12,908 bases of DNA from Campylobacterales bacterium (lineage in GTDB: Bacteria; Campylobacterota; Campylobacteria; Campylobacterales; Thiovulaceae). Position numbers and translations under genes: made by a program. Positions 1 through 7,301 of this stretch are shown here, in pieces. Every line of letters starts with the position of its first letter. Position 1 is the first letter of the stretch. The stretch lies in contig DTUW01000007.1 of NCBI GenBank assembly GCA_012963895.1, positions 1 to 12,908 on the forward strand. Reading direction: 5' to 3'. The notes beneath the pieces are model-generated. The model ran no database searches, was not told the origin of the DNA, and saw only the letters and a list, made by a program, of their open reading frames with translations.

Positions 1-1713
1 TTGCTCTCTATCAACTTCACTAGGTGCAGAAGTTAGCAGACATTGAGCCCGTTGAGTTTTTGGAAATGCGATAACATCGCGAATAGATTCGCTTTTGGTC
101 AAAATCATTACCAATCTATCAAGTCCTATTGCGAAACCGCCGTGAGGAGGAGCTCCAAATTGGAGAGCCTCTATCAAGAAACCAAATTTTTGATTTGCCT
201 CTTCATCTGAAATATTGAGAAGCTGGAAAACTCTTTTCTGAATATCTTCTCTATGGATACGGATAGAACCGCCTCCGAGTTCAACCCCATTCAAAACAAT
301 ATCGTAAGCGATAGATTGAATATCTTCAATATCATCAACCTCATCGAGAGATTTAGGCATAGTAAATGGGTGGTGAAGAGCTTTGATATTTCCATCTTCA
401 TCTTTCTCAAACATAGGGAAATCGACAACCCAAAGGAATTCGAATCGGTTTGGGTCTTGTAAATTCAATCTTTTTGCAATTTCCAATCGGAGTCGTCCCA
501 TGTAGTCCCAAACAACTTTTTTATCCCCTGCTCCAAGGAATAGAATATCTCCTATCTCCAACTTAGTTCTATCGATAAGTTTCTGGATAGACTCCTCACT
601 CATAAATTTTAAAAGAGGTCCTTTTATTCCCTCCTCTCTCATTTGGAAATAGGCTAATCCTTTGGCTCCAAATTTGGTAACGAACTTTTCAAGCTCTTTT
701 ATGACTTTTCTCGAAAACTGCTTATCCCCATTTGGAACTTTTAGAGCCTTTATTCTATTTCTCTTACTATCTTGGGCGATAGACTTGAAAATATCGTTAG
801 TCGAATCTAGAAAGAGGTCAGCAACCTCCACCATCTCCAATCCAAATCTCAAATCTGGTTTATCAGTTCCGTAAAGCTCCATAGCTTCACTATATGAAAT
901 TCTTCTAAATGGGGTTTGGATATTGTGTCCCGCCTCTTTGAAAATCTCTTTTATCAACTCCTCAGCAACAGCTATTACATCTTCTTGGTCGCAAAAACTC
1001 ATCTCAACATCTATCTGGGTAAATTCAGGTTGTCTATCGGCTCGTAGGTCTTCATCTCTGAAACATTTTGCAATTTGGAAATATCTATCAAACCCACCAA
1101 CCATCAAAAGCTGTTTAAAGAGTTGGGGAGATTGAGGGAGAGCATAAAATTCGCCGTGATGAATTCGACTCGGAACTAGGTAATCTCTTGCCCCTTCTGG
1201 TGTAGATTTGGTAAGGATAGGAGTTTCAACCTCCAAAAAGCCCAATCTATCTAAGACATTCCGAGCAGTAATAGCTATTTTGCTTCTAAGTTTGAAGGTT
1301 TCGAAAGCTTTTCGGTTTCTAAGTTCTAAATATCTATATTTGAGTCGTATCTCCTCATTTACACTATTGTCCCCCAAAGTGAAAGGGAGTGGCTTACTTC
1401 TATTCTCGATAGTAAGTTTATGGACTACTACCTCTATTTTTCCAGTTTCCAATTTCGGATTTTCAAGTCCTTTGCCTCTTGCTCTAATCTTTCCTTCAAC
1501 TAAGATAACGAATTCATCTCTAATCTCTGTTCCGATTTTATGAACCTCTTCACTTTCAGCTGGGTCTAAGACAAGTTGGACAATTCCGCTTTTATCCCTC
1601 AAATCTACAAATATGACTCCGCCGTGGTCGCGATGGCTATTTACCCAACCGGCTAACTTTACATCTGTTCCAACTTCTAAATCTTTAAGTTGTGTAGCTA
1701 AATGTCTTTTCAT
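1..1713 (-). CDS. aspS: Aspartyl-tRNA synthetase (AspRS), 3' end outside the window
   Basis: This class II synthetase charges tRNA with aspartate in the cytoplasm. The reading frame runs open from the ATG at 1713-1711 to the window edge, giving 571 residues; bacterial AspRS is usually about 580-590, so only the extreme C-terminus is missing. An N-terminal OB-fold anticodon-binding domain (about 1-105) contains GWVNSHRDHGG. The catalytic core shows motif 2 FRDEDLRADRQPEFTQID (218-235), and motif 3 (GFAIGLDRLVM) lies near the C-terminus. His30 in the HRDHGG segment matches the His seen in non-discriminating AspRS, which also charges tRNA-Asn; discriminating enzymes such as that of E. coli have Leu there. 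The inference is that Asn-tRNA is made through GatCAB. The start has AAGG about 7 nt upstream and is divergent from the YggT gene. The family call is firm; the specificity call is tentative. Confidence 0.97.
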   Translation of the reverse strand, partial: MKRHLATQLKDLEVGTDVKLAGWVNSHRDHGGVIFVDLRDKSGIVQLVLDPAESEEVHKIGTEIRDEFVILVEGKIRARGKGLENPKLETGKIEVVVHKLTIENRSKPLPFTLGDNSVNEEIRLKYRYLELRNRKAFETFKLRSKIAITARNVLDRLGFLEVETPILTKSTPEGARDYLVPSRIHHGEFYALPQSPQLFKQLLMVGGFDRYFQIAKCFRDEDLRADRQPEFTQIDVEMSFCDQEDVIAVAEELIKEIFKEAGHNIQTPFRRISYSEAMELYGTDKPDLRFGLEMVEVADLFLDSTNDIFKSIAQDSKRNRIKALKVPNGDKQFSRKVIKELEKFVTKFGAKGLAYFQMREEGIKGPLLKFMSEESIQKLIDRTKLEIGDILFLGAGDKKVVWDYMGRLRLEIAKRLNLQDPNRFEFLWVVDFPMFEKDEDGNIKALHHPFTMPKSLDEVDDIEDIQSIAYDIVLNGVELGGGSIRIHREDIQKRVFQLLNISDEEANQKFGFLIEALQFGAPPHGGFAIGLDRLVMILTKSESIRDVIAFPKTQRAQCLLTSAPSEVDREQ

Positions 1714-1769
1714 TCCATTACCTTATATAAAATTTGTGAAATATTTATCATATTATTTCAAAATTTATC

Positions 1770-1775
1770 AAGGAG
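1770..1775 (+). promoter_or_regulatory. Ribosome binding site setting the yggT TTG start
   Basis: AAGGAG sits 7 nt before the TTG at 1783. The upstream in-frame ATG at 1702 has no comparable site and would put the coding region inside the start of divergent aspS. This decides for the TTG start. Confidence 0.75.
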
Positions 1776-1782
1776 TAATATA

Positions 1783-2085
1783 TTGGTTGTTCTATCTCTC
1801 TTTTTTGAATCGGTAGCTACTCTGTTACACACTGTTATCAACATATATATATGGATAGTAATAGCTGGGGCGATTTTGAGCTGGGTAAATCCAGACCCAT
1901 TCAATCCAATAGTTCTAACAATTAGAAAACTTACAGAACCAGCATATAGATATATTAGATACTATCTACCTGTAAGCTTTGGAGCTATCGATTTTGCTCC
2001 AATAGTTCTACTTCTAATATTGCAATTTTTAGATTTATTTTTAGTAAGACTTCTATACCATTTAGCAAGTAGTATTGGTCAGTAA
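1783..2085 (+). CDS. yggT: YggT family small integral membrane protein, TTG start
   Basis: This is a 100-residue inner-membrane protein of the YggT family (about 100 residues when it has a single repeat). It has two hydrophobic segments, about 9-33 and 70-92. Between them is the family signature SWVNPDPFNP (33-42), followed by KLTEPAYRYIRYYLP (49-63) and GAIDFAPIVLLLILQFLDL (67-85). The biochemical role is not established; family members have been linked to osmotic stress tolerance and cell division or envelope functions. The TTG start is chosen because it has a strong Shine-Dalgarno sequence and gives the usual N-terminus; starting at ATG 1702 would add 27 atypical residues. The gene is divergent from aspS, with 69 bp between the start codons, and convergent with the SPFH gene across a hairpin. 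No partner gene is evident here. Confidence 0.9.
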   Translation: MVVLSLFFESVATLLHTVINIYIWIVIAGAILSWVNPDPFNPIVLTIRKLTEPAYRYIRYYLPVSFGAIDFAPIVLLLILQFLDLFLVRLLYHLASSIGQ

Positions 2086-2095
2086 AGAAAGGGAA

Positions 2096-2111
2096 GGGGC
2101 GGAACTGCCCC
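2096..2111. terminator. GC hairpin between convergent yggT and the SPFH gene
   Basis: GGGGC (2096-2100) and GCCCC (2107-2111) form a 5-bp all-GC stem with a 6-nt loop in the 38-bp gap between two converging genes. Neither side has a clean U-run: TATTTGG follows on plus and TTCCCTTTCTTT on minus. It is therefore a weak intrinsic terminator, possibly bidirectional. Confidence 0.5.
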
Positions 2112-2123
2112 CTATTTGGTTTC

Positions 2124-3182
2124 CTATTGAGCTACTGAACTTCTCTTTTGGGTTTCACTCTTCATATCTACCCAAATATTTGGAGTTGCTCCGCCCGGTG
2201 TTAGGAAAATTTTCGCATCTCTATTCTCTTTAAGAGCTTCATTGAATTTATTCTGAACCTCAATCTGTTTTAATTGTAGTAGATGAGGTGTCAAACTTTC
2301 AGCTATCAACCTGTTAGCTTTTGCTGTCGCTTCTGCTTGAATAAGAGTAGCATCGGCTATACCTTGCGCTCTAATCTTTTTCGCCTCTGCTTCACCTCGT
2401 GCCAATTCAGCCTTTTTAAAAGCTATCTGCTTAGCTTTCTCAACCTCTTGTTGAGCTCTCTCTACTTCTTGTTTTGCAATTTGAACTCTCTCTATCTGCT
2501 CTTTTACTCTTGGAGGTAATATTATCTCTCTAAGTTGGATAGATTGGAGATGGACTGGTCTATTTTCTAAGTTGTCTATCTCTTCTCTAACTTTTGCATC
2601 TATTAGAGAAGCTATCTCATTTCTCTTGATTGGTAGATTTTCAGCCTCGTAAGCTCCAATCACATTCCGAACTATATCCCTAACTACTGGATTGATAATT
2701 TTCTCTTCCCAAGAGACTCCCCACTTTGAAATAGTTTGGGAGGCATAGGCTTCATTTAGTTGATATTGAACTGTTAGCTCTATTGTTACAGGCAATCCCC
2801 TTTTATCAAGAACCGTAATAGGAGGCTTATTCTGAATTCCATCATCGTAGGAGCTTCTCTCTTTCAATATCTTCTCGACTGAGCGGTAATTTATGATACG
2901 GACTTTGGTATCAACTATTATCACTTTTTGGATAACAGGGATTAGAAAGTGCAACCCAGGTTGGAGTGGAATAGGTTCATATTTTCCGGTAGTTACCTTT
3001 ATTCCTCTCTCTCCTTCGTTGATAATTACATATGGTTTAGTAAAAAAGAGAACTCCAAATAGAATCAGGAGAAGATAGAATATCCCCGATTTATCCCCTA
3101 TATTCTTCACAAATTCAGGCTTTTCAGGAGGTCTATTCTCTCTATTGTTTCTATTGAAATAGTTATTCATATCAGCCGGCAT
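2124..3182 (-). CDS. Prohibitin/SPFH (Band 7) domain membrane protein
   Basis: This 352-residue protein has a polar N-terminal tail rich in Asn, Arg and Pro (1-33), one transmembrane segment (about 34-51), an SPFH domain (about 52-225) and a long charged helix (about 225-300). The helix is rich in Gln, Glu, Lys and Ala (KQEVERAQQEVEKAKQIAFK) and is predicted to form a coiled coil. This order is that of prohibitin and the HflK/HflC-type proteins, which form large membrane-anchored ring scaffolds, often controlling FtsH protease or lipid microdomains. By analogy with HflK/C the SPFH part would face the periplasm. Its target here is unknown. The ATG is preceded by AAAGGA, and the gene follows ilvE by 9 nt, so the two are probably co-transcribed. 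I recall the same pairing in Campylobacter jejuni, although no functional link between them is known. Confidence 0.93.
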   Translation of the reverse strand: MPADMNNYFNRNNRENRPPEKPEFVKNIGDKSGIFYLLLILFGVLFFTKPYVIINEGERGIKVTTGKYEPIPLQPGLHFLIPVIQKVIIVDTKVRIINYRSVEKILKERSSYDDGIQNKPPITVLDKRGLPVTIELTVQYQLNEAYASQTISKWGVSWEEKIINPVVRDIVRNVIGAYEAENLPIKRNEIASLIDAKVREEIDNLENRPVHLQSIQLREIILPPRVKEQIERVQIAKQEVERAQQEVEKAKQIAFKKAELARGEAEAKKIRAQGIADATLIQAEATAKANRLIAESLTPHLLQLKQIEVQNKFNEALKENRDAKIFLTPGGATPNIWVDMKSETQKRSSVAQ

Positions 3183-3191
3183 GTTTTTCCT

Positions 3192-4106
3192 TTAAATAAA
3201 AGTTAGCATATCTATATATTTTTCATTCCTACCATATACCACATCGAAATAGGCTTTTTGGAGCTGTTCGGTTATCTCTCCCCTCTGACCGTTTCCAATC
3301 ACTCTACCATCTACATCTCTAATAGGGGTAACTTCTGCTGCTGTTCCTGTGAAAAATGCTTCATCAGCTATATAGACCTCATCGCGAGTAATTCGCCGTC
3401 TCTCGATAGGAATACCCATATCCTCGGCAAGTTTCAAAACTGTATCCTGAGTAATACTTTCAAGAGCATTATCATTTGGAGGACAAATCAATTTACCATC
3501 TTTGACCATGAAAAAGATTTCTCCACTACCTTCGGCGATAAAGCCTTCACTATCCAATAGTAGCCCCTCCTCATATCCAGCCTCGATAGCTTCAAACTTA
3601 GCCATTTGAGAATTGAGATAGTTTGCTACCGCTTTTGCTTTACCCATGTTGGAACGGACAGAGTTTCTAACGAAAGAGGAGATTTTTACTCTAATCCCTT
3701 TCTCCAATCCCTCATCTCCAAGATATGAACCCCACTCCCAAGCAGCAATTGCAGATTGAACAGGAGCATTGACATGGTAAAGTCCCATTACTCCATATCC
3801 GAGATAGATAATAGGACGAATATAGACATTTCCAGAAAAGCTATTTTTTCTAAGTAACTCTATTTGTGCCTCTTCATACTCTTCTAATGAAAAGTTGGGT
3901 TTTATCATCGTTATCTTTGCAGAGTTTATAAGTCTCTTAGTATGGTCTCTGAGTCGGAAAATTGCTAAACCTCTATCAGTTTGGTAGGCTCTTGTTCCCT
4001 CAAAAACCCCATTACCATAGTGGAGGGTATGGGTTAGAATGTGAATAGTTGCTCTATCCCACTCTACAAATTCTCCATTCATCCAGATATATTTTGCCTT
4101 TTCCAT
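3192..4106 (-). CDS. ilvE: Branched-chain amino-acid aminotransferase
   Basis: This PLP-dependent enzyme (fold type IV, class IV aminotransferase) catalyses the last step of leucine, isoleucine and valine synthesis, moving the amino group from glutamate to the 2-oxo acid. Its 304 residues match the usual length (about 305). Recognisable parts are WMNGEFVEWDRATIHILTH near the start, LHYGNGVFEGTRAY (28-41), and the PLP lysine in GKAKAVANYLNS, where Lys158 aligns with E. coli Lys159. The signature EGLLLDSEGFIAEGSGE lies at 180-196 and FFTGTAAEVTPI near residue 255. The ATG has AAAGGA 5 nt upstream. It is the first gene of a likely operon with the SPFH gene. The leuD and leuB genes of the same pathway lie 1.4 kb away on the other strand. 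No leucine leader peptide or T-box is visible upstream. Confidence 0.97.
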   Translation of the reverse strand: MEKAKYIWMNGEFVEWDRATIHILTHTLHYGNGVFEGTRAYQTDRGLAIFRLRDHTKRLINSAKITMIKPNFSLEEYEEAQIELLRKNSFSGNVYIRPIIYLGYGVMGLYHVNAPVQSAIAAWEWGSYLGDEGLEKGIRVKISSFVRNSVRSNMGKAKAVANYLNSQMAKFEAIEAGYEEGLLLDSEGFIAEGSGEIFFMVKDGKLICPPNDNALESITQDTVLKLAEDMGIPIERRRITRDEVYIADEAFFTGTAAEVTPIRDVDGRVIGNGQRGEITEQLQKAYFDVVYGRNEKYIDMLTFI

Positions 4107-4136
4107 CTATTCCTTTCTCTTCTTGATATTCGATGT

Positions 4137-4145
4137 ATTCTACCA
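4137..4145 (-). promoter_or_regulatory. Extended -10 promoter element for ilvE
   Basis: On the minus strand the sequence reads TGGTAGAAT, an extended -10 (TGnTAGAAT) about 30 nt before the ilvE ATG. A conserved -35 is not evident, as is usual for sigma70 promoters in Campylobacterota; an A-rich run lies upstream in the minus orientation. Confidence 0.5.
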
Positions 4146-4180
4146 GAAATAGGGTATCAGACTTTTTTAAGTTTGCAATA

Positions 4181-4188
4181 TATACAAT
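4181..4188 (+). promoter_or_regulatory. Possible -10 element for tRNA-Ser
   Basis: TATACAAT ends 12 nt before the mature 5' end of the tRNA, which would give a short 5' leader for RNase P to remove. No clear -35 is seen. The call rests on position and on similarity to the -10 consensus only. Confidence 0.35.
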
Positions 4189-4200
4189 TCGGTTGTTTTT

Positions 4201-4291
4201 GGACAGATGGGTGAGTGGCTGAAACCACTTCCCTGCTAAGGAAGCATACCCATTCCGGGTATCGAGGGTTCGAATCCCTCTCTGTCCGCCA
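4201..4291 (+). tRNA. tRNA-Ser, anticodon GCU
   Basis: This 91-nt class II tRNA reads AGC and AGU codons. The acceptor stem pairs GGACAGA (4201-4207) with TCTGTCC (4281-4287), followed by discriminator G and an encoded CCA (4289-4291). The anticodon arm pairs CTTCC with GGAAG around loop CTGCTAA, with anticodon GCT at 4235-4237. The long variable arm typical of serine tRNA forms TACCC/GGGTA. The T arm is GAGGG-TTCGAAT-CCCTC. All stems are intact. No integrase or attachment-site duplication lies beside it, so nothing suggests use as an integration site. Confidence 0.98.
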
Positions 4292-4311
4292 CCACTTCAT
4301 TTTAGAAAGCT

Positions 4312-5529
4312 ATGTTTAGATATATCCTATTTCTAATATTTCCCACATTCCTTCTATGTTCCAAAAAACAGATTCCCGCTCCTGTTCCTTTGCCTGAAAC
4401 GGTTGTATTTAAAAGAGATAATAGGGTCTATTCAGAAGATGAATTAGGGGATTTGATTTTCAATGGACAAATATTCACCTTTGTAGCTTATGCTGATGGG
4501 GTGGAGTTGCAAAACTTTGGAATTAGAGAGAGATTTCTCATCTATCAATCCCTATTTCACTTGAAAAATTTGGATAAGTTGCAAGGGATAGATATAGCCC
4601 TACTTCTACCGGAGAAGGTTATAGGTAGATATAGCTTTTCCGTTACCAATGCGGTTCTTTCATACCTCATCTCCAAAAAAGAGAGTTTTAGAGTAAAGAG
4701 TTACTATATTTCCAATGAGGAAAATAGCAGTATTGCATCGGCAATAGAGAATATTATTAGAGATGGTTTCCAATTTGTAATTGCTCCAATGACGGAGGAG
4801 GGGGCTAATATTATCGCCAATCTATCCCCTGATATATTTTTCTACTTTCCAACTCTGCATAAAGATAGAATTACCAAACGAAATATATTTTTCTATTTTG
4901 GAGGTATAAATTATAGAAGACAGATACATGAACTATTGAAATATTTCGATGGAGGGAAAATATCCCTATTTTACGATAAAAGCCCAAAAGGGAGAGAACT
5001 CAATCAGATAGTTTTAGAAGAGCTAAATAGCTCCTTTCCAGATGCAAATATCACTGTCATCCGTGAAGTTGGTAGGAGGGATACCGATTTTTCTGATTTG
5101 TATAAGGATAATAATGATAGCCTCCATAGCTCCTTTTTCATCAACACCACTAAGGTAAAAAGTAGCATTTTACTAGCCCAACTTACCGCCTACGACCAAC
5201 AACCTAAATTGATACTTTCAACCCAAATCAACTACTCCCCTATTCTCCTCTCTATGACCCAACCAATCGATAGAGAGAATTTGGTAACTGCTAATTCTAT
5301 CTCCAATAGTCATCGTGAGATTGCAGATACTAACTATCTGTTTAACAATGACATAGTCTATGATTGGATAAATTACTCAGCAACTATTGGAACCGACCTG
5401 TTCTACCACCTTATCACCGGAAAGCCTCGAATATATTCTGAACCGATAGAAAACAATCAGGTTATATATACTATCCATATGATGAGGTCGCGAGAACGGG
5501 AATTTTACGAGGATAAAAGAGTGAAATAA
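4312..5529 (+). CDS. Predicted exported lipoprotein, possible LpoA-like or type I periplasmic-binding fold
   Basis: I do not recognise this 405-residue protein with certainty. The N-terminus (MFRYILFLIFPTFLLC) looks like a lipoprotein signal peptide ending at Cys16, but Leu at -1 is poor for a lipobox (Gly, Ala or Ser is usual), so lipidation is uncertain. A Pro-rich linker (22-28) follows. The body alternates hydrophobic strands and helices. GIDIALLLPEKVIGRYSFSV (about 92-111) and DGFQFVIAPMTEEGANIIA (about 151-169) resemble the start of each half of the periplasmic-binding-protein domain in LpoA and branched-chain amino-acid receptors. A second half from about 192 (FYFGGI, KISLFYDKSPKGRELNQIV) fits the same two-lobe pattern. 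It starts 20 nt after tRNA-Ser with a weak RBS and precedes leuD by 40 nt. A role in cell-wall synthase activation or ligand binding is a guess from fold only. Confidence 0.7.
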   Translation: MFRYILFLIFPTFLLCSKKQIPAPVPLPETVVFKRDNRVYSEDELGDLIFNGQIFTFVAYADGVELQNFGIRERFLIYQSLFHLKNLDKLQGIDIALLLPEKVIGRYSFSVTNAVLSYLISKKESFRVKSYYISNEENSSIASAIENIIRDGFQFVIAPMTEEGANIIANLSPDIFFYFPTLHKDRITKRNIFFYFGGINYRRQIHELLKYFDGGKISLFYDKSPKGRELNQIVLEELNSSFPDANITVIREVGRRDTDFSDLYKDNNDSLHSSFFINTTKVKSSILLAQLTAYDQQPKLILSTQINYSPILLSMTQPIDRENLVTANSISNSHREIADTNYLFNNDIVYDWINYSATIGTDLFYHLITGKPRIYSEPIENNQVIYTIHMMRSREREFYEDKRVK

Positions 5530-5533
5530 TTTC

Positions 5534-5542
5534 TGATAAAAT
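5534..5542 (+). promoter_or_regulatory. Possible extended -10 promoter for leuDB
   Basis: TGATAAAAT matches an extended -10 (TGnTAAAAT) and lies 27 nt before the leuD start, within the 40-bp gap after the lipoprotein gene. It would let leuDB be transcribed independently of the upstream gene. There is no clear -35. Confidence 0.4.
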
Positions 5543-5569
5543 TTCACACAATTCAGATAAGGGTAACAG

Positions 5570-6067
5570 ATGGTAAAAATAAAAGGACAAGTTTGGAAAT
5601 TTGGGGACAATATAGATACAGATTTGATAATTCCAGCAAGGTATTTGAATACTTCTGACCCTTACCAATTGGCTAAACATGCAATGGAAGATGCTGACCC
5701 AGATTTTTCAAAAAAAGTTAAAAAAGGGGATATTATCGTAGCTGGTCGTAATTTCGGTTCTGGCAGTAGTCGAGAACATGCCCCTATTGCTCTGAAATAT
5801 GCAGGGGTTTCAGCTGTAATAGCGAAAAGCTTCGCAAGGATATTTTATAGAAACTCTTTTAACACGGGATTACCTATCTTTGAAATAGATGAGGTTGAAG
5901 AGATAGCAGAAGGAAGCAGACTATCAATAGACATGGATAGTGGAGTAATAGAAGATATGGAGAGTGGGAAAAAATACAAATTCAAACCTATCCCCCAATT
6001 TATGCAACAGCTGATTCAAGCTGGGGGGTTGATAAATTATGCAAAAGAGAAGATAGCAAATGGGTAG
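5570..6067 (+). CDS. leuD: 3-isopropylmalate dehydratase small subunit
   Basis: This is the swivel-domain subunit of isopropylmalate isomerase, which with the iron-sulfur large subunit LeuC converts 2-isopropylmalate to 3-isopropylmalate in leucine synthesis. Its 165 residues fit the short LeuD class found in archaea and many bacteria (about 160-170; E. coli LeuD is about 200). The characteristic segments are GDNIDTDLIIPARYL (12-26), GRNFGSGSSREHAPIAL (59-75), which contains the substrate-binding SSREH loop, and AKSFARIFYRNSFNTGLP (85-102). It overlaps leuB by 8 bp (6060-6067), so translational coupling is likely. The leuC gene is not in the window, which suggests a split leucine pathway. The run of six G near its 3' end (6025-6030 region) is too short to be a likely phase-variable tract. 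Confidence 0.96.
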   Translation: MVKIKGQVWKFGDNIDTDLIIPARYLNTSDPYQLAKHAMEDADPDFSKKVKKGDIIVAGRNFGSGSSREHAPIALKYAGVSAVIAKSFARIFYRNSFNTGLPIFEIDEVEEIAEGSRLSIDMDSGVIEDMESGKKYKFKPIPQFMQQLIQAGGLINYAKEKIANG

Positions 6068-7139
6068 AAATTATCGAATTACAGTAATTAAAGGGGACGG
6101 AATAGGTCCAGAAATAATAGATGAAGCGATAAAAGTTTTAGATGCTGTTAGTAGTGTTAAAGGGTTTGAGCTAACCTATATAGATGCTCTTATGGGTGGA
6201 ATAGCTTACGATGTAACAGGCGAACCACTACCAAGAGAGACTATCGAAAAGGCTAAAAGTAGCGATGCTGTTCTATTTGGAGCAATTGGAGGGGAGCAGT
6301 GGGATACCCTTCCAAGACAACTTAGACCAGAGACTGGATTACTAAATCTACGAAAAGAGTTAGGAGTTTATGCAAATCTGAGACCTGTAAAAGTATTCGA
6401 TGAGCTTGTAGAGGCTTCTACTCTAAAAGAGGATGTAATTAGAGGGGTTGATTTACTGGTTGTCAGAGAACTTATCGGAGGTCTATATTTTGGAGAGCCG
6501 AAAGGGAAAGAAGGCAATAGAGCATTTAATACAATGGTCTATTCGGAATCTGAAATTAGACGAGTAGCCCATGTAGCATTTCAAACAGCTATGAAGAGAA
6601 ATAAAAAAGTTTGCTCAGTAGATAAAGCAAATGTTTTAGATGTATCACAACTTTGGAGAGAAGTTGTTACAGATGTAGCAAAAGAGTATCCTGAGGTTTC
6701 TCTCTCTCATATGTATGTAGATAATGCAGCCATGCAACTGATTCGAGACCCTAAGCAGTTTGATGTGATTTTGACTGGTAATATATTTGGAGATATTTTG
6801 AGCGACGAGGCAAGTATGCTATCGGGTTCTATCGGACTTTTACCATCAGCATCAATAGGGGATAAGTTTGGACTATATGAACCTATTCACGGGTCAGCCC
6901 CCGATATTGCAGGACAGGGAATAGCAAACCCAATAGCCACTATTGCAAGTGCCTCAATGATGTTGAAGTATGCATTAGGAGAGGTTGAAGCTTCTGAATG
7001 TATAGATTGGGCAATTAGAGAAGCTCTAAAAGACGGATATAGAACTAAGGATATTAGTCAATACGGAGCTAAGGAAATCTGTTCCACAAGTGAATTTGGC
7101 TCTATTATTGCTAACTATGTTGGAAAATGTCGAAAATAG
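6060..7139 (+). CDS. leuB: 3-isopropylmalate dehydrogenase
   Basis: This NAD-dependent enzyme oxidises and decarboxylates 3-isopropylmalate to 2-oxoisocaproate, which IlvE then converts to leucine. At 359 residues it matches the family length. Substrate-binding arginines are visible as Arg98 (LNLRKEL), Arg108 (ANLRPV) and Arg136 (VVREL). Tyr143 (GLYFG) and Lys189 (VDKANVLD) are the catalytic pair, and Asp221, Asp245 and Asp249 are the metal-binding acids (YVDNAAMQL, NIFGDILSDEASM). The NAD-binding signature GLYEPIHGSAPDIAGQG lies at 271-287. All correspond to the Thermus enzyme with an offset of four residues. The start ATG lies inside leuD, with a GAGAAG-like RBS upstream. A hairpin 21 nt past the stop probably ends the unit. 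Confidence 0.97.
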   Translation: MGRNYRITVIKGDGIGPEIIDEAIKVLDAVSSVKGFELTYIDALMGGIAYDVTGEPLPRETIEKAKSSDAVLFGAIGGEQWDTLPRQLRPETGLLNLRKELGVYANLRPVKVFDELVEASTLKEDVIRGVDLLVVRELIGGLYFGEPKGKEGNRAFNTMVYSESEIRRVAHVAFQTAMKRNKKVCSVDKANVLDVSQLWREVVTDVAKEYPEVSLSHMYVDNAAMQLIRDPKQFDVILTGNIFGDILSDEASMLSGSIGLLPSASIGDKFGLYEPIHGSAPDIAGQGIANPIATIASASMMLKYALGEVEASECIDWAIREALKDGYRTKDISQYGAKEICSTSEFGSIIANYVGKCRK

Positions 7140-7160
7140 ATAATAGATTCCATCTATCAG

Positions 7161-7188
7161 AAGAGGGTAAAAAAATGGTAGCCCTCTT
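7161..7188 (+). terminator. Probable terminator after leuB
   Basis: AAGAGGG (7161-7167) pairs perfectly with CCCTCTT (7182-7188) around a 14-nt A-rich loop. A moderately U-rich stretch (TATATCTAT) follows. The large loop lowers certainty. Confidence 0.55.
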
Positions 7189-7276
7189 TATATCTATGAA
7201 ATACGACTACCAATTTTGTCAATTTGAAAGATGGATATTAAAACGGAGTCGTAAGATTATCGAAATCAAAAAATAG

Positions 7277-7287
7277 TAAAATATACA
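7277..7287 (+). promoter_or_regulatory. Possible -10 region for ssrA
   Basis: The stretch reads TAAAATATACA and offers two overlapping -10 candidates, TAAAAT and TATACA. They end 15-20 nt before the mature tmRNA 5' end, which fits a short precursor leader. No -35 is evident. Confidence 0.35.
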
Positions 7288-7301
7288 GATTTTTCACCTA
7301 C

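Noticed and set aside
154..166. CTCCAA-n-TTGGAG inverted repeat in aspS, seen again at 10983-10995 in the TPR-like gene.
   Set aside because: The one-base centre cannot form a hairpin loop as such, both copies are within coding sequence, and two copies are not enough to call an operator.
253..1543. Several open frames of 70-111 codons on the plus strand.
   Set aside because: All are antisense to aspS, which has full synthetase motifs; their translations show no domain.
4201..4330. tRNA-Ser as an integration site for a mobile element.
   Set aside because: There is no integrase, no direct repeat of the tRNA 3' end and no change in gene character next to it.
5530..5569. Leucine attenuator, T-box or other leader upstream of leuD.
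   Set aside because: The gap is only 40 bp, with no Leu-rich short frame and no T-box elements.
6024..6030. A run of six G near the end of leuD, and another in nusB (12780-12785), considered as phase-variable tracts.
   Set aside because: Phase-variable G tracts in this phylum are usually eight or more; both runs keep a normal family reading frame.
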